Below, in pieces: positions 53,981-64,000 of a stretch of 64,000 nucleotides of DNA (the stretch's first letter is position 1; each line of letters opens with the position of its first letter). The stretch spans positions 40,462,106-40,526,105 of the forward strand of contig CP136063.1 of assembly GCA_032622095.1 (NCBI GenBank). Reading direction: 5' to 3'. Position numbers and translations under genes: made by a program. Source of the DNA: Siphonodentalium dalli. Its lineage: Eukaryota; Mollusca; Scaphopoda; Gadilida; Siphonodentaliidae. Below the pieces are notes generated by a model. The model was not told the DNA's origin and did no database searches. It saw nothing but the letters and a program-made list of their open reading frames with translations.

Positions 53981-56045
53981 ACTAAACTTATATTAATACA
54001 GGAAAGTTTTCAAAATAACATGTAATCACATATTGAATGCATACAATGTGTTCAATTTATCTCAGATTTAGAAACCTGAACAATACGTTGAAAATGTTTG
54101 GATCTTTAATCTACAGTTAAAGGTGACATATGCAACCGGTTTGGCTAAATAATGAATTTAATTGGTTGCCACTTCGGTCAGATGCGATATTTTAGAAATG
54201 CTTCTATCTAGTGATGTTTGGCGTAACATTTCAATGTTTTGAGATATGTTTCGCATTTTGAGCGAAAACTTCATGACCTAGCTATCTCCCCATATTTTGT
54301 CACATCACCGATTGAGGATAAAGCCTTCGCTGTTGATTTCCTCAACACATAGCATATTTCTGCAAAATGAAAAGTCAAGTGATACATGTATTCATTCTTT
54401 TACAAAGTATATCTTATAATTCTAATTGAATACAGAGCCAATGATACGATTTGACCAGAAAAGGAAGAGTTTACGGACTGTCTCAAAATTGTTTTCAAAA
54501 TCTGATATGATCAAATAGACAATTTTGGGGCTATCCCCTATGGGGCTATGGGCCTATTGTGTGACACGGATATTCCGCATGTGAAATAGTATTCCTTGAA
54601 CTCATAAAATATGGGTTGGATTCTCATCTAACTGAAAAGTGTGGTAGTTACACAAACACAACCTACACTTTTCCACTTTTTGGGATCAGATGTGGGGGCC
54701 CAGATCACTCTAAAACTGTTGCATGTCACCTTGAAGATTTTTTTTCTATTATTTCATATATTAATTTCAGTATCATCGAGATGTGTGAAGCGTGTGTATT
54801 ACATAAATACAACAGTTCTAACTAAATTACACTCTTGAACAAGCTGTATAAGCATTAAAGATTCATGAAGAAAATATCTGGTATTTCCATTATCCCCAAG
54901 AATCTTTACATCAATGTCAGTCAATCACAACATTTAACAGTAAAGTGATGAAGCCAATCAGTATATTGACGATTTTCATCGGCTCCAGAGTTTCTCGACA
55001 CATAGCTAAAATAGCATAATAAGTTTCCTGTCATATCTGGTCACAATACTTATTTCAGTGTTCACAAATTTGTGATTACAACTAATTTAACACTAATGTG
55101 TGTCCATTTGAAGAGTCCAGAAATTATCAATAATAGCCATCAAGGAGAATAGAATTAAGTATTTCCAAGAATTTCAACAGTTAGCACCCGTTTTTCTTAT
55201 TCGCCAAAATTCATGTAACAGGAGATAACATTCTGTCAATCGTAAAACTGCGCTTTGATGTTATACAACAGGAATTGCATGCATAAACTATCTATAGTGG
55301 TGGTTATGTGACTTATAGTTACATGTGTATATTCATTAGGACTGTTATGTGTAGCTTATTCCAGCCTGAGAGCCTAATTTTAATGAGAACTGATTATACA
55401 CATGTGTATCCAGGTGATATACACATGTAAAACTTGATCGTTCTTTTGTATTGACAAGACGCAACAGGTGTATCCTCATGTCATGGCTGATTGTCATCTG
55501 TATCAGTTGATAGCACATGCATGTCATGAACATCTGATTAGAATCAGGGACATTTTCATTGACTTTATAAGCTCTTTGTAACTATACCAGAAATAAAAAA
55601 TTCTGAATGCAAAACATTATGGGCGCAGTGCATGTTCAGCTGAAGTTAGATTGAGATAAAAATAATATTATTCATCCTGACCTGAGGTGTGTGGATGGAA
55701 AGATCTCACCCCGAGAGGCAAGATATTTCGGCCGATTGTCCGGACCCAATAGCTGGTCCCGAAGATGAGATTTTTCTATGCCCACATCCCAGGTCATGGA
55801 TTATTTTTCTCCCAAACCCAAGAGCCACATACTCAATGTTTTGTCTTATACCCAATTTTGGCACATTTCAGTAGTTTCATAACGGTACATCAGGGGAGAA
55901 ATCTGATGTCACATTTATGATTTTATTTGATGATTTTGGTATATACTGGAAAAGCAAAGCACGATACCCACACAAGCTTGGTTAATTGGTTTGAGTGAAA
56001 TATACATGGCTAGTGAAAACGACATGGCTATGTCATCATTGTCCC
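53981..56045. other. Unassigned AT-rich DNA
   Basis: No gene or repeat family was recognised. Short frames at 54616-54838 and 55689-55874 lack motifs. Confidence 0.4.
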
Positions 56046-56280
56046 TAGCATGTCATGAATTAAAACACATCTAGTCATATATTTAGACTGCCAGTCATTG
56101 TTAAATTTTCGGAATGACGTGTGGTACCATGTCATTGACCAATATGGTACTAAAGGTGTCCTCTACCTGGACCAATTACCTCGTTTGCAGCTGTTGTCCA
56201 CAATTCTGGGATCTCCAAGAGATCTCGCTCTACTATCAGATGTCAGATCACTGATAACAATTGAGTCGCTTGCTGGTTAG
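56046..56280 (+). pseudogene. Probable LINE reverse-transcriptase tail
   Basis: In one frame the sequence reads THLVIYLDCQSLLNFRNDVW then YLDQLPRLQLLSTILGSP and ends in TAG at 56280. The spacing H-L-x5-C-x2-L-x3-R resembles the C-terminal zinc-knuckle tail of many non-LTR reverse transcriptases (T.EHLL..CP.L...R). The upstream part is not coding, so it would be a short 3' remnant. The assignment rests on pattern alone. Confidence 0.4.
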
Positions 56281-56483
56281 GTCGGCCCCATTTATGTGGA
56301 AACAGTTTTCTTTTGATAATGGTGATTGGTGATGATGTTCAATTGCCCTTATACATTTACTTGTTGGCGAATCTGTACCCTGCGTAATTCATCCCAAGAG
56401 AATAGCGACACAAGGGGAGAGAGGTACGACTGTTGTCACTCCCGGGCAGCGCATCGGTGAGTTGGTTGAATGGTTAAATATAG

Positions 56484-56640
56484 AATATCCATACAGTTTT
56501 ATGAGATACAAGGTTTGTTTTCGCGAGTATGATTCAGCAAATGCCAAATGGGGAACCAAGCTTTAGCAAGGTCCCCATTTGGTGAATTATATATACGAGT
56601 GAAAATAAGCCTTGTATCTCGTTAAACTATATGGGTATTA
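56484..56640. repeat. 157-bp hairpin with ~72-bp arms
   Basis: AATATCCATACAG...GAGATACAAGG...CCAAATGGGGA is inverted as TCCCCATTTGG...CCTTGTATCTC...ATATGGGTATT. The loop is ~16 bp (CCAAGCTTTAGCAAGG). Ends and size fit a MITE. Confidence 0.75.
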
Positions 56641-57380
56641 TTTTTATCCATTGCCAAATTTTAAATATCATAATGAAATTATGTCAGCCTCTGTGCAATT
56701 GTTGGCAAAAAAGTATGTTTTCCTTGTAAACATTAAGGCAATTTGGTAAATAATATTTTGTTCACTGCATATAACAACTAGAGTGGTGTGTTTTACCTCA
56801 AGTGGACTACACAAAATTATAAAATGATCTTTTGGCTAATGGCTATGCGAGGTGCGAGGGCTGTTGTGACTCTACTCAACTGAAATGGTATGAAATAGAC
56901 TATAATACTATTTCGGATGCCACGCACCTGGTGTTTCGATGCTCTTAATGAATGAACAGGGAGAGTGGCTCCGCCCAGTGGTGACAAGGGATACTAATCC
57001 ATGCCCGCAATGTTCTCTGGGTTGAAGACTGATATCATGTCCGAATGGTGCTTACGTCTTTTTTATTGTCGGTTAAAGTTATAAAACAATATTTTGAACA
57101 TGTACATGTATGTTCTTTGGAATTGTTTATAGAGTCTTGTGTAGTCCACAACCCCATATAAACGACACAACCATTAGTTCATGCACTCCCATTAGTATTG
57201 CAAAGCCAACAGAGTGAACTTTTCTGTTTATATATAAATATCTTTGAACAAATACATATCTCTAAAATAGATCAAAATGTCCCAATACGACATTTTTTGG
57301 AATAGAATAAAGACCCAGTATCTGGGATAAACAGCAGCTGCAATATAACTCCGGATAAAGTTACATCTATTAAGTGGATA
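56641..57380. other. Unassigned AT-rich DNA
   Basis: No gene or repeat was recognised. Confidence 0.4.
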
Positions 57381-57960
57381 ATGAATGCTCTTTATTGCTG
57401 ATTAGTAGTGCATCTTTAAATATTTGATGCCCACAGCATCAATCACATGATATTAACCATGCATTATTTTACTTTTGTGCAATTTCCCCCACTTCTTCTG
57501 AACTGATAAAAAACGCTCTTTATTTGTCACATTATTTTTTTTGCCCACCACCCCCCCCCCCCACTTCATTTGAGGGACAAAGGCGCTTATACCCGCAATT
57601 TTCCGACATATTTTCTAATGTGATAAGGAACGCTCTTTATTGCGTCCTTAAGACGTCAACAGCATCGATGAAATGACACTGCCACAGTGTGATATAGTTG
57701 TCAATAATTTGATGCCCACATCACCTATCCCATGACATTAATAATGCATTATTTTACATTTGTGCAATTTTCCACACATATCTTTTGAACTGATAAGAAG
57801 CGCTCTTTATTGGTTATATAATTTTTGGAAATCCCCCACCCCTTAGTCATCTGGGGGTGAAAGGCATTGTTACCCGCAATATTTCTACATATTTTCTAAT
57901 GTGATTAGGAACGCTCTTTATTGCTCATTTTGCTTCTTTAAGAGTGATTTCAACAGAATC
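57381..57960. repeat. Tandem pair of ~285-bp units
   Basis: ATTTGATGCCCACA (57420, 57708), GCATTATTTTAC and ACATATTTTCTAATGTGAT recur in the same order about 285 bp apart. GCTCTTTATT occurs five times, about 110-165 bp apart, suggesting an older, shorter unit. A poly-C tract lies at 57548. Confidence 0.8.
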
Positions 57961-58379
57961 TACAAAATGACACTCCATTTCAGTTTATTGCTGTTTTTAA
58001 AATTTGACGACCCAGATTGCAACCATTTTGGGTACATTTATCAATTATTTAGATAAAATAAGTTTCAGTGTCTGATGTCTGATAAGATTCCCTTGGTCAA
58101 ATTTTCACGAAATTTACATTGTTTTTTTTGTGTGTAGGCTAATGTACTTATTCCTGGTAAGAGGCCTTGTGTTGCAATTTATTTTAAGCTAAAAGCACAA
58201 ATGCTCTGAACTATATATATTTGTTTATTTTGAATAAATATTGAAATTATTTTCTCCATTGTCATATTTTGTGGTCCACATGTCATTAATATCTTTAGAG
58301 GCAATATTATCCCCTAAAAGTTGATTAAATAGCTACTTTGAGTGATTAGATTGGACCCCTTTGAATACCTATTAAAATA

Positions 58380-58735
58380 GCTAGAACAACCACTCGAGGT
58401 AGAATAATTTCCCACCAATAGTAGTTATCAGATTAACTACCCGCAGGTAGCAAAAATTCCCACTCGCAGGTAGTAAATTTAAATACTGGGTAGTTCATAT
58501 TCATCCCACTACCTAAAGTAGTTAAAATTTAGCCTACCTTTGGGTAGTTAAAATAGCCACAAGAGGTAGTTATTTCAACCACTGAAGGTAGTTATTTTAA
58601 CTACCAAAGGTATTTAATTTTTTAGCTACCCGCCAGGTAGTAAAATTAACCACCCAAGGTAGCGGGATGAATACGAACTACCAAAAGTAGTAAAAATTAA
58701 CTACTTTTGTGGTTAATTTAGCAACTTTTTATTTA
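58380..58735. repeat. Array of inverted GGTAGTTA/TAACTACC motifs
   Basis: GGTAGT or ACTACC and close variants occur about twenty times, roughly every 12-25 bp and in alternating orientation, in an otherwise A/T-only background. Many neighbours form short stems such as TAACTACCAAAGGTA. It ends CTTTTTATTTAGTGTG. There is no coding capacity. It resembles in design, though not in sequence, the block at 60495-60870. Confidence 0.75.
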
Positions 58736-58946
58736 GTGTGTAGGATTTCCCGTAATATTTACAATATTTACAATTATGAAAGTTACAGATCATAAAATAG
58801 CTGATGAAATAGTACGAATAGATTTATGATATAAATCGCGATGAACATTAGGAAAGTAAAATTACGTAAAATAGGGCGAACATAGAACTTAATAGAAAGA
58901 TTTTACAATTAGTTAACCCTCTCACGCTACAATTCCATAGCTGTAT

Positions 58947-59490
58947 ATATCTACTATATATTTTGTGACTTCTGCCTGTCTGTGTGTGTGTGTTAGCTAT
59001 GGCCGGGAAAACTGCCAGACGGATTTTGACAAAATTTGATAACTAGGGGTAATTTTTGTCCTGGGAGTGTTTTGAACGGGTCCAAAATCGAGACTCCGAC
59101 CTGACATTGACCTTCAAAAAGGTCAATTAAAGGTCAAATCTGGTAAAACGGGACGGATTTCCATGCAATTTGATACCTAGAGGTACTTTTTGACGGGGAG
59201 TCTTTTGGACGGGTCAAATCGTTATCCCGACCTGACCTTGACATTCAAAATTGTCAATTCAAGGTCAAATCGCAAATTTTTGACGGGATTTTGACGAAAT
59301 TTGATACCTAGGGTTACTTTTATCTGAGGAATGTTTTGGACTGGTCAAATCGTGATCCAAACCTGACATTGACCTTCAAAATGGTCAAATCAAGGTCAAA
59401 TCTGGTAAAAGCGGACAAATTCCCACGGGTACTTCTGTCGGGTACTTTTGTCAGGGCAGTGTTTCGGACGGGTCAAATCGATTCATATCT
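58947..59490 (+). mobile_element. Helitron-like repeat, copy 3, 3' end lost
   Basis: It starts TCTACTATATATTTTGTG after A, as expected for a Helitron 5' end, then has a CTGTCTGTGTG run and repeats of GGACGGGTCAAATCG and CAAGGTCAAATC. The 3' hairpin and CTAG are absent; the homology fades by 59490. Confidence 0.5.
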
Positions 59491-59724
59491 AATATATTAT
59501 ACCCCGGTAACTATATAATACGCTAACAAAGAGATATATCGTATCTTAAAGGCCATCACACCGATAATTTACTTCGACTGGAACATAAATACATCATCAT
59601 TTTGTGGTGAAGGTGGCTCGAAATAATACATGCTTTTCATAAGAATAATGGTGTCGATATAGGTTGCCAGTATATAAATAAAATTATACCTCTATTTTTC
59701 GCTCTCATTGTCCTCGTTTCTGAT
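59491..59724. other. No gene seen
   Basis: This is short unassigned sequence between the Helitron-like repeat and the second minisatellite. Confidence 0.4.
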
Positions 59725-60490
59725 TAGTTAAGACCTAACATTGCTTAAGTTATCTGTTGTCACCAACGTAGAAATTCGGGTAGGGTTAACATTTTAACAA
59801 GTCGATTGTCCCCGGGATTAATTTACCTAGTGTGTGTATGGTGCGTCCCGCAACTAATTTACCTAGTGTGTGTATGGTGTGTCACCGGGACTAATTTACC
59901 TAGTGTGTGTATGGTGTGTCCCCGGGACTAATTTACTTGGTGTGTGTGTATGGTGTGTCCCCGGGACTAATTTACCTGGTGTGTGTGTATGGTGTGTCAA
60001 CTGGACTAATTTACCTAGTGTGTGTATGGTGTGTCCCCGGGATTAATTTACCTAGTGTGTGTATGGTGCGTCCCCGGGACTAATTTACCTAGTGTGTGTA
60101 TGGTGTGTCACCGGGACTAATTTACCTAGTGTGTGTATTGTGTGTCCCCGGGACTAATTTACCTAGTGTGTATATGGCGTGTCCCCGGGACTAATTTACC
60201 TAGCGTGAGTATGGTGTATACCCGGGATTAATTTACCCAGTGTGTGTATGGTGTGTCCCCGGGATTAATTTGACTAGTGTGTGTATGGTGTGTCTCCGGG
60301 ACTAATTTACCTAGTGTGTGTGTATGGTGTGTCCCCGGGACTAATTTACCTAGTGTGTATAGTGTGTTCACGGGACTAATTTACCTATTGTCTGTATGGT
60401 GTGTTCACTGCAATTGTCCCCGGGACTAATTTACCTAGTGTGTGTATGGTGTGTTCACTGTTATTGTTTCCGGGACTAATTTACCAAGTT
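59725..60490 (+). repeat. Second minisatellite array with the shared spacer
   Basis: It starts with the same ~85-bp spacer found at 30900-30985, followed by about eighteen units of the ~37-bp repeat. The first unit repeats the variant GGTGCGTCCCGC seen after the spacer in the first array. Later units repeat the variant order found at 30240-30520 (TAGCGTGAGTATGGTGTAT, then AATTTGACTAG, then TTCACTGCAATTG). It was therefore copied from the first locus or a common source. Confidence 0.9.
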
Positions 60491-60494
60491 TTTG

Positions 60495-60870
60495 TACACT
60501 GAAAAAACATAAGTGTAGAAAATCTACACAAAAGAGTAGAATGGCTACTCTTTATTGGTAAAAGTTGATCCAATCCTTTAAAGAGTAGAAATAGAGTAAG
60601 AGTAAAAATTACTCTATTTGTGTAAGTGTGGCTACTCTTTCGTGGTGTATAATTTTACACTTTCCCACACAATATTGAGTAGAAATGGGGTACACAAATG
60701 TGTAGAGATTGGTGTACACTGTAAGAGTAGTTATGTACACATAAAGTGTACTTACCATATCTACACTTTTATGAGTATATTTATTCACACAAATTCTACT
60801 ACTCTTTTAAGTGTAGAAAAGTACCCTTTTTGTGTACGATTGTGTACACTTTGATGAGTAGATGCAAATC
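60495..60870. repeat. Array of GTGTA/TACAC and GAGTAG/CTACTC motifs
   Basis: Starting ACACTGAAAAAACATAAG, the block carries some thirty GTGTA, TACAC, GAGTA or TACTC words in both orientations within 370 bp. Neighbouring words can pair (GTGTAGAAAATCTACAC). It abuts the end of the minisatellite. The frames at 60618-61060 are by-products of this composition. Confidence 0.75.
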
Positions 60871-61913
60871 ACCCCCCCCCATGGTACCCCATCCAACCCA
60901 TTCATGGGAATGTGAATCATTGGGCAAGAGTGACAAAGACAACCATGGTCATACGGTTCAACTATATTATAATTACAGATACAATCCCTGCAACAATCTG
61001 CCCCATTCATCACATAGGCAAATTAACAAAGGCTGTGGGTTTCATAGGAAAACAGGATAATCAATCCACGAGAAAACTGTATTGGTGATTCATTATATTT
61101 ATTTCATATTGAACACAAATGTAATATAACAGTTATGCATTTGACATTTAGCATATACCATGCCTAGAATGGGCAGGATGCTGTGTATATTAAAACGTAA
61201 TATGTATACATAGTCATTTGTGGTTACAATGAAATTCTGAATATAAAAATAATGAGCGATTGTCTCACTCTTATTTTCTCACATGTGAACAGCTGATGTG
61301 AATAGCAATAAAACATTTCCAATAATAATGAGGTGTATAATTTGTCCAGTACAGTCTGGTCCAGTTATGAAAAAAGTGCCAAACCTCCAATTAATTGCAG
61401 CATGATATTTCTTAGCTAGAATAAGTACATTAACCCATGATAAACAACATATTAAAAATAAAAAGGACCTACAAATGGGGAAATTGGTGAATATTGTGAA
61501 ATAAATTTGTGAAAATGTGGTAAAATACTCAATTTATGGCTTTCAAGGTTGTTTATCATACATGTATAAGAAATTCCATATCAAAAGTCCTTACATTGTC
61601 ATATCTGTTACGTAAATTTTACTATCCTGATTACAGAACAGAAAACCTTTTTCCATATGTATCAGTAAAGTATTTTTTAATCATATATGCCTCTAAAATT
61701 GAGACTTCATTTCACAAGACTATTCCTAATATTTTAAATACTAGAGAGAAATGAAGGATTTTCCAGTCCTGTAACCAGGATAGTAAAATCTCCAAAATAG
61801 TTTTGATAATGGAAGGACTTGTTGATTTTAAAATGTTGATCAAAGTAGACACCCCCTCCCCTGTCCCTGGTATAAGTTAAAGCTGTTTGGAAAAATAGTC
61901 TAGTCAGTTTTAA
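60871..61913. other. Unassigned AT-rich DNA
   Basis: No gene or repeat family was recognised. The frame at 61536-61754 has no motif. Confidence 0.4.
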
Positions 61914-62326
61914 AGGTACTCAATCCGAACAGAGGGTCCCCATCTCAACAGATTCCAACAACAACAATCCGATCAGAGGGTCCTATATTACTATTTCTTT
62001 GGCTTTGGGGGTAAAAAATATTTGATTCGAGTCGAGGAACCCATCAAACAAAGCTCAGAGTTATTAGATATTGATTTTTGAAATTTGTTATTTACTCGAG
62101 ATGAGTACTAATAATTGCCTTCAACTGCCGTAATCTGCTCGGGATGTGTACACCAAAATCTATTCAAACAGACAAGGATGGATAACTCTAAAATCAAGTG
62201 GTAATAAAATCGATATCTAACAAATCTGAGCTTTGATGGGTGACTTCCTCGACTCGAATCAAATATTTTTTACCCCCGAAGCCATTGAAATAGTAATTGA
62301 GAGGAGTTTTATCGGATTGAGTACCT
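61914..62326. mobile_element. TTAA MITE with TACTCAATCCG ends, copy 2
   Basis: The ends AGGTACTCAATCCGA and TCGGATTGAGTACCT are exact inverses flanked by TTAA (61910-61913, 62327-62330). It is highly similar to 25960-26438 throughout, apart from a deletion in the middle. Confidence 0.85.
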
Positions 62327-62330
62327 TTAA

Positions 62331-62814
62331 GTACACTGGGGAAATTGATTCAGGTACATTCCGCTCTTTAAAATATTTACAGCTACTCACAAAAAGAGAA
62401 ATGCTCTTCATTATTCTTGTTTGAATGACATAATACGTTGCTGTTTGTCAACTGCAGCATTTTCATTGGCTAAGAATCAAATATATGCATCGCAGGAAAT
62501 GGGATAGTTTGCTGATGAACACCATTTTAATTCGCAGCAGGCAAAATCAAACTTCTTCCTTTTTGTTTATGATCCAAGATAGCCTTAGCCTTTCTCTTCC
62601 TATAACAAGTTTTATATAGTTTCCTGGGTATAAAATAATATGAATCAAGGACCCCTGTCTGGAAAAGCTTCGATAAGTTATTATTGATTTAATTTAGAAT
62701 TTTCTGGTATAATGTATATACATGAATCAATTTGGGACATTTCATAGCTCGTGTTTGTTCCGTGCATAGCATGGGCTTAATTCTATCTGAAAAAATAGTA
62801 TCGAAAAACATCAT
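62331..62814. other. No gene seen
   Basis: This is unassigned AT-rich sequence. Confidence 0.4.
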
Positions 62815-62962
62815 TAACCCTTTCACGTCGTGAACTGTGCTGGTACAGCATTAAAGTTCCTGTGCCAGTGCATTATCTTATATTATATTTGCGACTGTGA
62901 GCCTTGCATATATAAGAGAATGCTCTGGTTTACAAGGTCAAGGTAAATATTGTTAGGCCTAT
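62815..62962. repeat. Dispersed foldback repeat, family A, copy 4
   Basis: AACCCTTTCACGTCG, GTGCCAGTGCATTATCTT and ATATAAGAGAATGCTCTGG are in the family order. A mariner-type MITE follows within 15 bp. Another fragment of the family (GGCTCCTGATGGGAGACTGG) lies beyond that MITE at 63200, so the MITE may have landed in it. Confidence 0.6.
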
Positions 62963-62976
62963 GTATTCTTTTTATG

Positions 62977-63189
62977 CAGTAATGCTCTAAATAATCGACT
63001 TCTTAACCACAGCAGAATTATGGGTAACTTTTCAGGATTTAGTCGGAAATTTGGCTTGTTGCCATTCATTGGAAAGCTCTCCCCGAGAGCTTTCCGATGA
63101 ATGGCAATAAGCCATATTTCCGACTAAATCCTGAAAAGTTACCCATAATTCTGCTGTGGTTAAGGGGTCGATTAATTAGAGCATTACTG
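62977..63189. mobile_element. Mariner-type foldback MITE, copy D (full length)
   Basis: The ends CAGTAATGCTC and GAGCATTACTG are exact inverses. The arms pair over ~95 bp through CCACAGCAGAATTATGGGTA and GACTAAATCCTGAAAAG. The centre GAAAGCTCTCCCCGAGAGCT is a further hairpin. TA follows the right end; the left flank reads ATG, so the duplication is imperfect. Confidence 0.8.
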
Positions 63190-63279
63190 TATATACAAGG
63201 CTCCTGATGGGAGACTGGCATACATATTGGTACAATTGCTACGGGTGCGAGAGCAATCACTCCCGTCTCCTGGGAAGGA

Positions 63280-64000
63280 CTGATCATCTCCCCTGTCTGA
63301 ATGTTTCTTACTTTCACATGTAGTGGCCATTTAGTGTCATTTTATCATTCAATATGGCTATGTGACTATGTGAAAAACTATCATTGGTGACAAGGAAGCA
63401 TGTTTTTTCTTCAGCAGAGGCATTACAGTTCAGAATTTTTTTGTGTGTGGAAAATTGCTTAGTCTATCCAACACCCCCCCCCCCCGGCCTGAATTTTTAT
63501 TTACCTCAACATCTAATCCAATTAGTCTCATTTTATGATTCACTATGACTGTGCAACTAAGAAAACTAATATTGGCATGTATTTTTTGTGAAATAGGCAA
63601 TAATTCCAGAGAAAATCCAGAGAATTTCTACCACAGCATCTCATGGCCAGTTAAGTCAGTCTCATTTTATCTTTCAATATGAATATGCGACTAAGTAAAA
63701 CTATCAATGGCATCAAGGAAGCATGTTTTTTTCTGTGAAAGAGTCAATATTTAAAGTTTGGAGAATTTTCAATGAAAATTACCTTGTTTATCTTCCCCTC
63801 CCGCCTGAATTTTACCTCAATAGTTATTCTAATTTTATCATTCATATGACTATGCGACTAAAAAAAACTATTGTTGGCGACAAGGAAGCATGTATATTCT
63901 ATTAAAGAGGTGCGGAGAATTTTCATTGAAAAATACATAGTTGATCTCCCCCTCCACCCACATGAATTTTTCTTACCTTAACATGTAGTGGCAGGTTTTT
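63280..64000. repeat. Tandem repeats of ~130-190 bp running off the window
   Basis: The sequence CATTTTATCATTCAATATG, then GCGACTAAG-AAACTAT and GACAAGGAAGCATGT, recurs at about 63337, 63528, 63661 and 63833. Between copies lie variable CCCCC-rich and GGAGAATTTTC blocks. The array continues past the end of the window. Confidence 0.75.

Noticed and set aside
60618-61060. Overlapping frames of 78 and 104 codons
   Set aside because: Most of their length is the GTGTA/GAGTAG motif array, so they are composition artefacts.

Overview
This is a stretch of animal nuclear DNA. It is AT-rich and gene-poor, with short coding exons separated by long introns that carry canonical GT/AG signals, and it is packed with nested DNA transposons, foldback elements and minisatellites. 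Several dispersed repeats carry runs of GTCCGTC/GTCTGTC next to phrases such as TTCATATTTGGTGTGGATG, or alternate GGTCAA with CAAGGTCAAATC. I associate these with molluscs and other lophotrochozoans, so a mollusc is my best guess, but nothing here fixes the species.

Two host-type genes can be read. On the plus strand, three exons (7216-7276, 15101-15235, 16189-16346) encode most of a SET domain of the KMT5A/SETD8-like type. Its first intron has been inflated to 7.8 kb by a TTAA-flanked MITE, a decayed LINE, and a hAT-like element inserted into that LINE. On the minus strand, a C2H2 zinc-finger gene reads ten fingers from 34156 to 33290. At least five further finger units follow in the same frame but are interrupted by two TGA and two TAA codons, each pair looking like one nonsense mutation that was later duplicated. 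A splice acceptor at 34262 and a TATA-box exon near 36459-36218 give a plausible two-exon model for this gene.

Layout: 0-6.6 kb holds a nested stack, in which a 4.8 kb element with TAACACACGTGAC motifs contains a 2.0 kb Harbinger-like element (TAA target duplication, dense ACCGAT/ATCGGT arrays) that splits a possible minus-strand exon. 7-16.4 kb is the SET gene. 16.4-29.5 kb is repeats only: several MITEs, a long GTCCGTC-family repeat and a large inverted repeat with deleted copies. 29.5-32.3 kb is a minisatellite of about 37 bp units, of which a piece with its own spacer reappears at 59.7-60.5 kb. 32.7-36.5 kb is the zinc-finger gene. 37-46 kb is again nested elements. 46-64 kb is mostly unassigned AT-rich DNA with hairpins, Helitron-like repeats, a LINE tail and two unusual arrays of short inverted motifs (58.4-58.7 and 60.5-60.9 kb).

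I see no convincing cooperation between genes. The strongest biology lies in the transposon architecture (several unrelated families with palindromic motif arrays near their ends), the zinc-finger array evolving past its own stop codons, and the apparently mobile minisatellite. All calls were made by eye, and gene boundaries outside the quoted splice sites are uncertain.
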